A DNA stretch of 7,643 bases, taken from NCBI GenBank assembly GCA_963714645.1, contig CAVQQX010000055.1, forward strand, positions 1-7,643. Reading direction: 5' to 3'. The DNA is from RPQJ01 sp963714645 (GTDB taxonomy: Bacteria > Pseudomonadota > Gammaproteobacteria > Steroidobacterales > Steroidobacteraceae). Shown piece by piece: positions 6,708 to 7,643 of the stretch. How positions within the stretch are numbered: the first letter of the stretch is position 1; each line of letters opens with the position of its first letter. The notes below the pieces were generated by a model. It had not been told where the DNA came from and ran no database searches. It worked only from the letters and a program-made list of their open reading frames with translations. The translations under genes and the position numbers were made by a program.

Positions 6708-7415
6708 TCACGCGAACGCGACGTACACGCGCCTGTTGTGCCGGCCCTTGTTCTCGACCTTCGACACGACCACCGGCCCAATCTCGCCCGTGGCGGCGAC
6801 GTGCGTTCCGCCACAGGGCTGCAGGTCCACGCCGGGGATCTCGAGCAGGCGGATGCGTCCCGCGCCCCGCGGCGGCTGCACCGACATCGTGCGCACGAGT
6901 TGCGGCTGGCGGTCGAGTTCCTCGTCGGTGATCCACCGCGACCGCACCGGGTGGTTGGCGGCGATGAGCGCGTTCACGGCCGCCGTGACCTGCTCCTTGT
7001 CGATGTCGTCCTGCGTGTCGAAGTCGAGTCGGCCACGGTCGGCCGCGATCTGGCCGCCGGTTACGCCGTAGCGCAGCACCGATCCGAGCAGGTGCAGGCA
7101 GCTGTGCATGCGCATGTGGGCATGGCGGCGTTCCCAGTCGATCGCCGCGACTACGACTTCCCCGACCGCTGGCGGGGCAGCATCGGCCTCGAGCCGGTGC
7201 AGGATTCGCCCGCCCTCGCCCTTGCGCGCCTCGGTCACGCGCCACTCGCGCCCCCCGCCGGACCTGAGCAGGCCGGAATCGCCCGGCTGCCCGCCGCCGA
7301 GCGGATAGAACACCGTGCGATCGAGGACCACGCCTTCGGGCAGGATCTCGATGACGCGTGCCTCGCAGCTGCGCAGATACGCATCCTGTTGATACAACGG
7401 ATCGGTCACGACCAT
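6708..7415 (-). CDS. AlaX-type alanyl-tRNA editing protein
   Basis: A free-standing, cytosolic editing domain related to the editing and C-terminal parts of alanyl-tRNA synthetase; such proteins hydrolyse mischarged Ser-tRNA(Ala) or Gly-tRNA(Ala). The 235-residue protein has the glycine-rich FYPLGGGQPGDSG motif (36-48) of the N-terminal beta-barrel and the zinc-binding signature split into HSCLH (His104, His108) and CGGTH (Cys201, His205), with all four expected ligands present. The length fits the medium-size AlaX class, lacking synthetase catalytic and tRNA-recognition domains. The ATG at 7415-7413 is preceded on the minus strand by GAGG at 7427-7424 (8-nt spacing). The gene is first of a probable two-gene unit with the ABC exporter. 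A role in protecting against serine or glycine misincorporation is from family knowledge; which misacylated tRNA it prefers is not visible. Confidence 0.9.
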   Translation of the reverse strand: MVVTDPLYQQDAYLRSCEARVIEILPEGVVLDRTVFYPLGGGQPGDSGLLRSGGGREWRVTEARKGEGGRILHRLEADAAPPAVGEVVVAAIDWERRHAHMRMHSCLHLLGSVLRYGVTGGQIAADRGRLDFDTQDDIDKEQVTAAVNALIAANHPVRSRWITDEELDRQPQLVRTMSVQPPRGAGRIRLLEIPGVDLQPCGGTHVAATGEIGPVVVSKVENKGRHNRRVYVAFA

Positions 7416-7513
7416 GGCCTCGTCCTCGCCCGGGGTCCCGCGAGCTTAGCGCAACGGGCCACGCAGCCGGCCCGCGGCGCGCCGCCGAGACCGTGCGGAT
7501 TTCGCGCGCGCTG

Positions 7514-7526
7514 AGGGAAATTCCCT
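7514..7526. promoter_or_regulatory. AT-rich palindrome in divergent upstream region, possible operator
   Basis: AGGGAA-A-TTCCCT is a perfect 6+1+6 inverted repeat about 100 bp upstream of alaX and about 80 bp upstream of the plus-strand partial gene. It starts an AT-richer island (7514-7545) unlike the surrounding GC-rich DNA, with a related half-like GGAATTAGG just beyond. The symmetry suggests a dimeric regulator site, but no known consensus is matched with confidence. Confidence 0.35.
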
Positions 7527-7582
7527 GTGGAATTAGGTACTTTTCGCCGCCCTGCGCCCGGGCGCGACGCGCTCGATTGCGC

Positions 7583-7588
7583 TAGATT
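7583..7588 (+). promoter_or_regulatory. Possible -10 box for the right-edge gene
   Basis: TAGATT matches the -10 consensus at four of six bases and lies 19 nt before the ATG at 7608, which would give a very short leader. There is no -35 box at the expected distance. Low confidence. Confidence 0.2.
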
Positions 7589-7607
7589 CCGAGGCCGGGA
7601 ACAGCTC

Positions 7608-7643
7608 ATGCGGATCGATCGATACGTCCACGACGAACGCCTC
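7608..7643 (+). CDS. First 12 codons of a gene that runs off the right edge
   Basis: An ATG at 7608 opens MRIDRYVHDERL and remains open to the end of the window. GGGA at 7597-7600 lies 7 nt upstream and codons are mostly G/C-ending. The position, divergent from alaX after a 192-nt intergenic region, is where a gene would be expected. Twelve residues do not allow a family to be named. Confidence 0.5.
   Translation, partial: MRIDRYVHDERL

Noticed and set aside
4537..7071. Very long plus-strand open frame (844 codons) opposite the ABC exporter and alaX
   Set aside because: Its translation is rich in His, Arg, Glu and Ala without recognisable domains, while the minus strand carries complete, motif-bearing proteins. 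Long antisense open frames are expected in GC-rich genes.

Overview
The window is GC-rich, gene-dense DNA with strongly G/C-biased third codon positions and Shine-Dalgarno sites. The protein families (a Tat-exported spermidine-dehydrogenase-like oxidoreductase, AlaX, an MsbA-like exporter and an alpha/beta-hydrolase-LuxR fusion) fit a proteobacterium, probably a GC-rich gammaproteobacterium. That assignment is inferred from gene style only. I see no rRNA, tRNA, CRISPR array, insertion sequence or phage gene.

Layout: (1) Positions 1-164 are the upstream region of the first gene, with a possible -10 box and perhaps the first codons of a divergent minus-strand gene. (2) Plus-strand pair: a Tat-signal FAD oxidoreductase of the spermidine dehydrogenase type (165-2036), then, after 37 nt, a PLP enzyme of the cystathionine gamma-synthase / methionine gamma-lyase family (2074-3369). 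(3) A minus-strand gene (3366-4439) encodes an alpha/beta hydrolase fused to a C-terminal LuxR DNA-binding domain; its stop codon overlaps that of the PLP gene inside one palindromic CTAG. (4) A 153-nt divergent intergenic region separates it from a plus-strand 40-codon single-pass membrane ORF (4593-4715) with a textbook AGGAGG site. (5) Minus-strand pair: an AlaX alanyl-tRNA editing protein (6708-7415) followed 41 nt downstream by a half-size ABC exporter (4735-6666). (6) Positions 7416-7607 form a divergent intergenic region with an AT-rich palindrome, leading to the first 12 codons of a plus-strand gene that runs off the window.

Working together: the two plus-strand enzymes may be co-transcribed for amine and sulfur amino-acid metabolism, but no shared pathway can be proven from sequence. 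The hydrolase-LuxR protein is a one-component regulator candidate whose nearest divergent target is the 40-aa membrane ORF. AlaX and the exporter are probably co-transcribed without an evident functional link. I found no convincing new multi-gene system. The items most worth a second look are the small membrane ORF with its divergent regulator, and the palindromic AT-rich element upstream of alaX.
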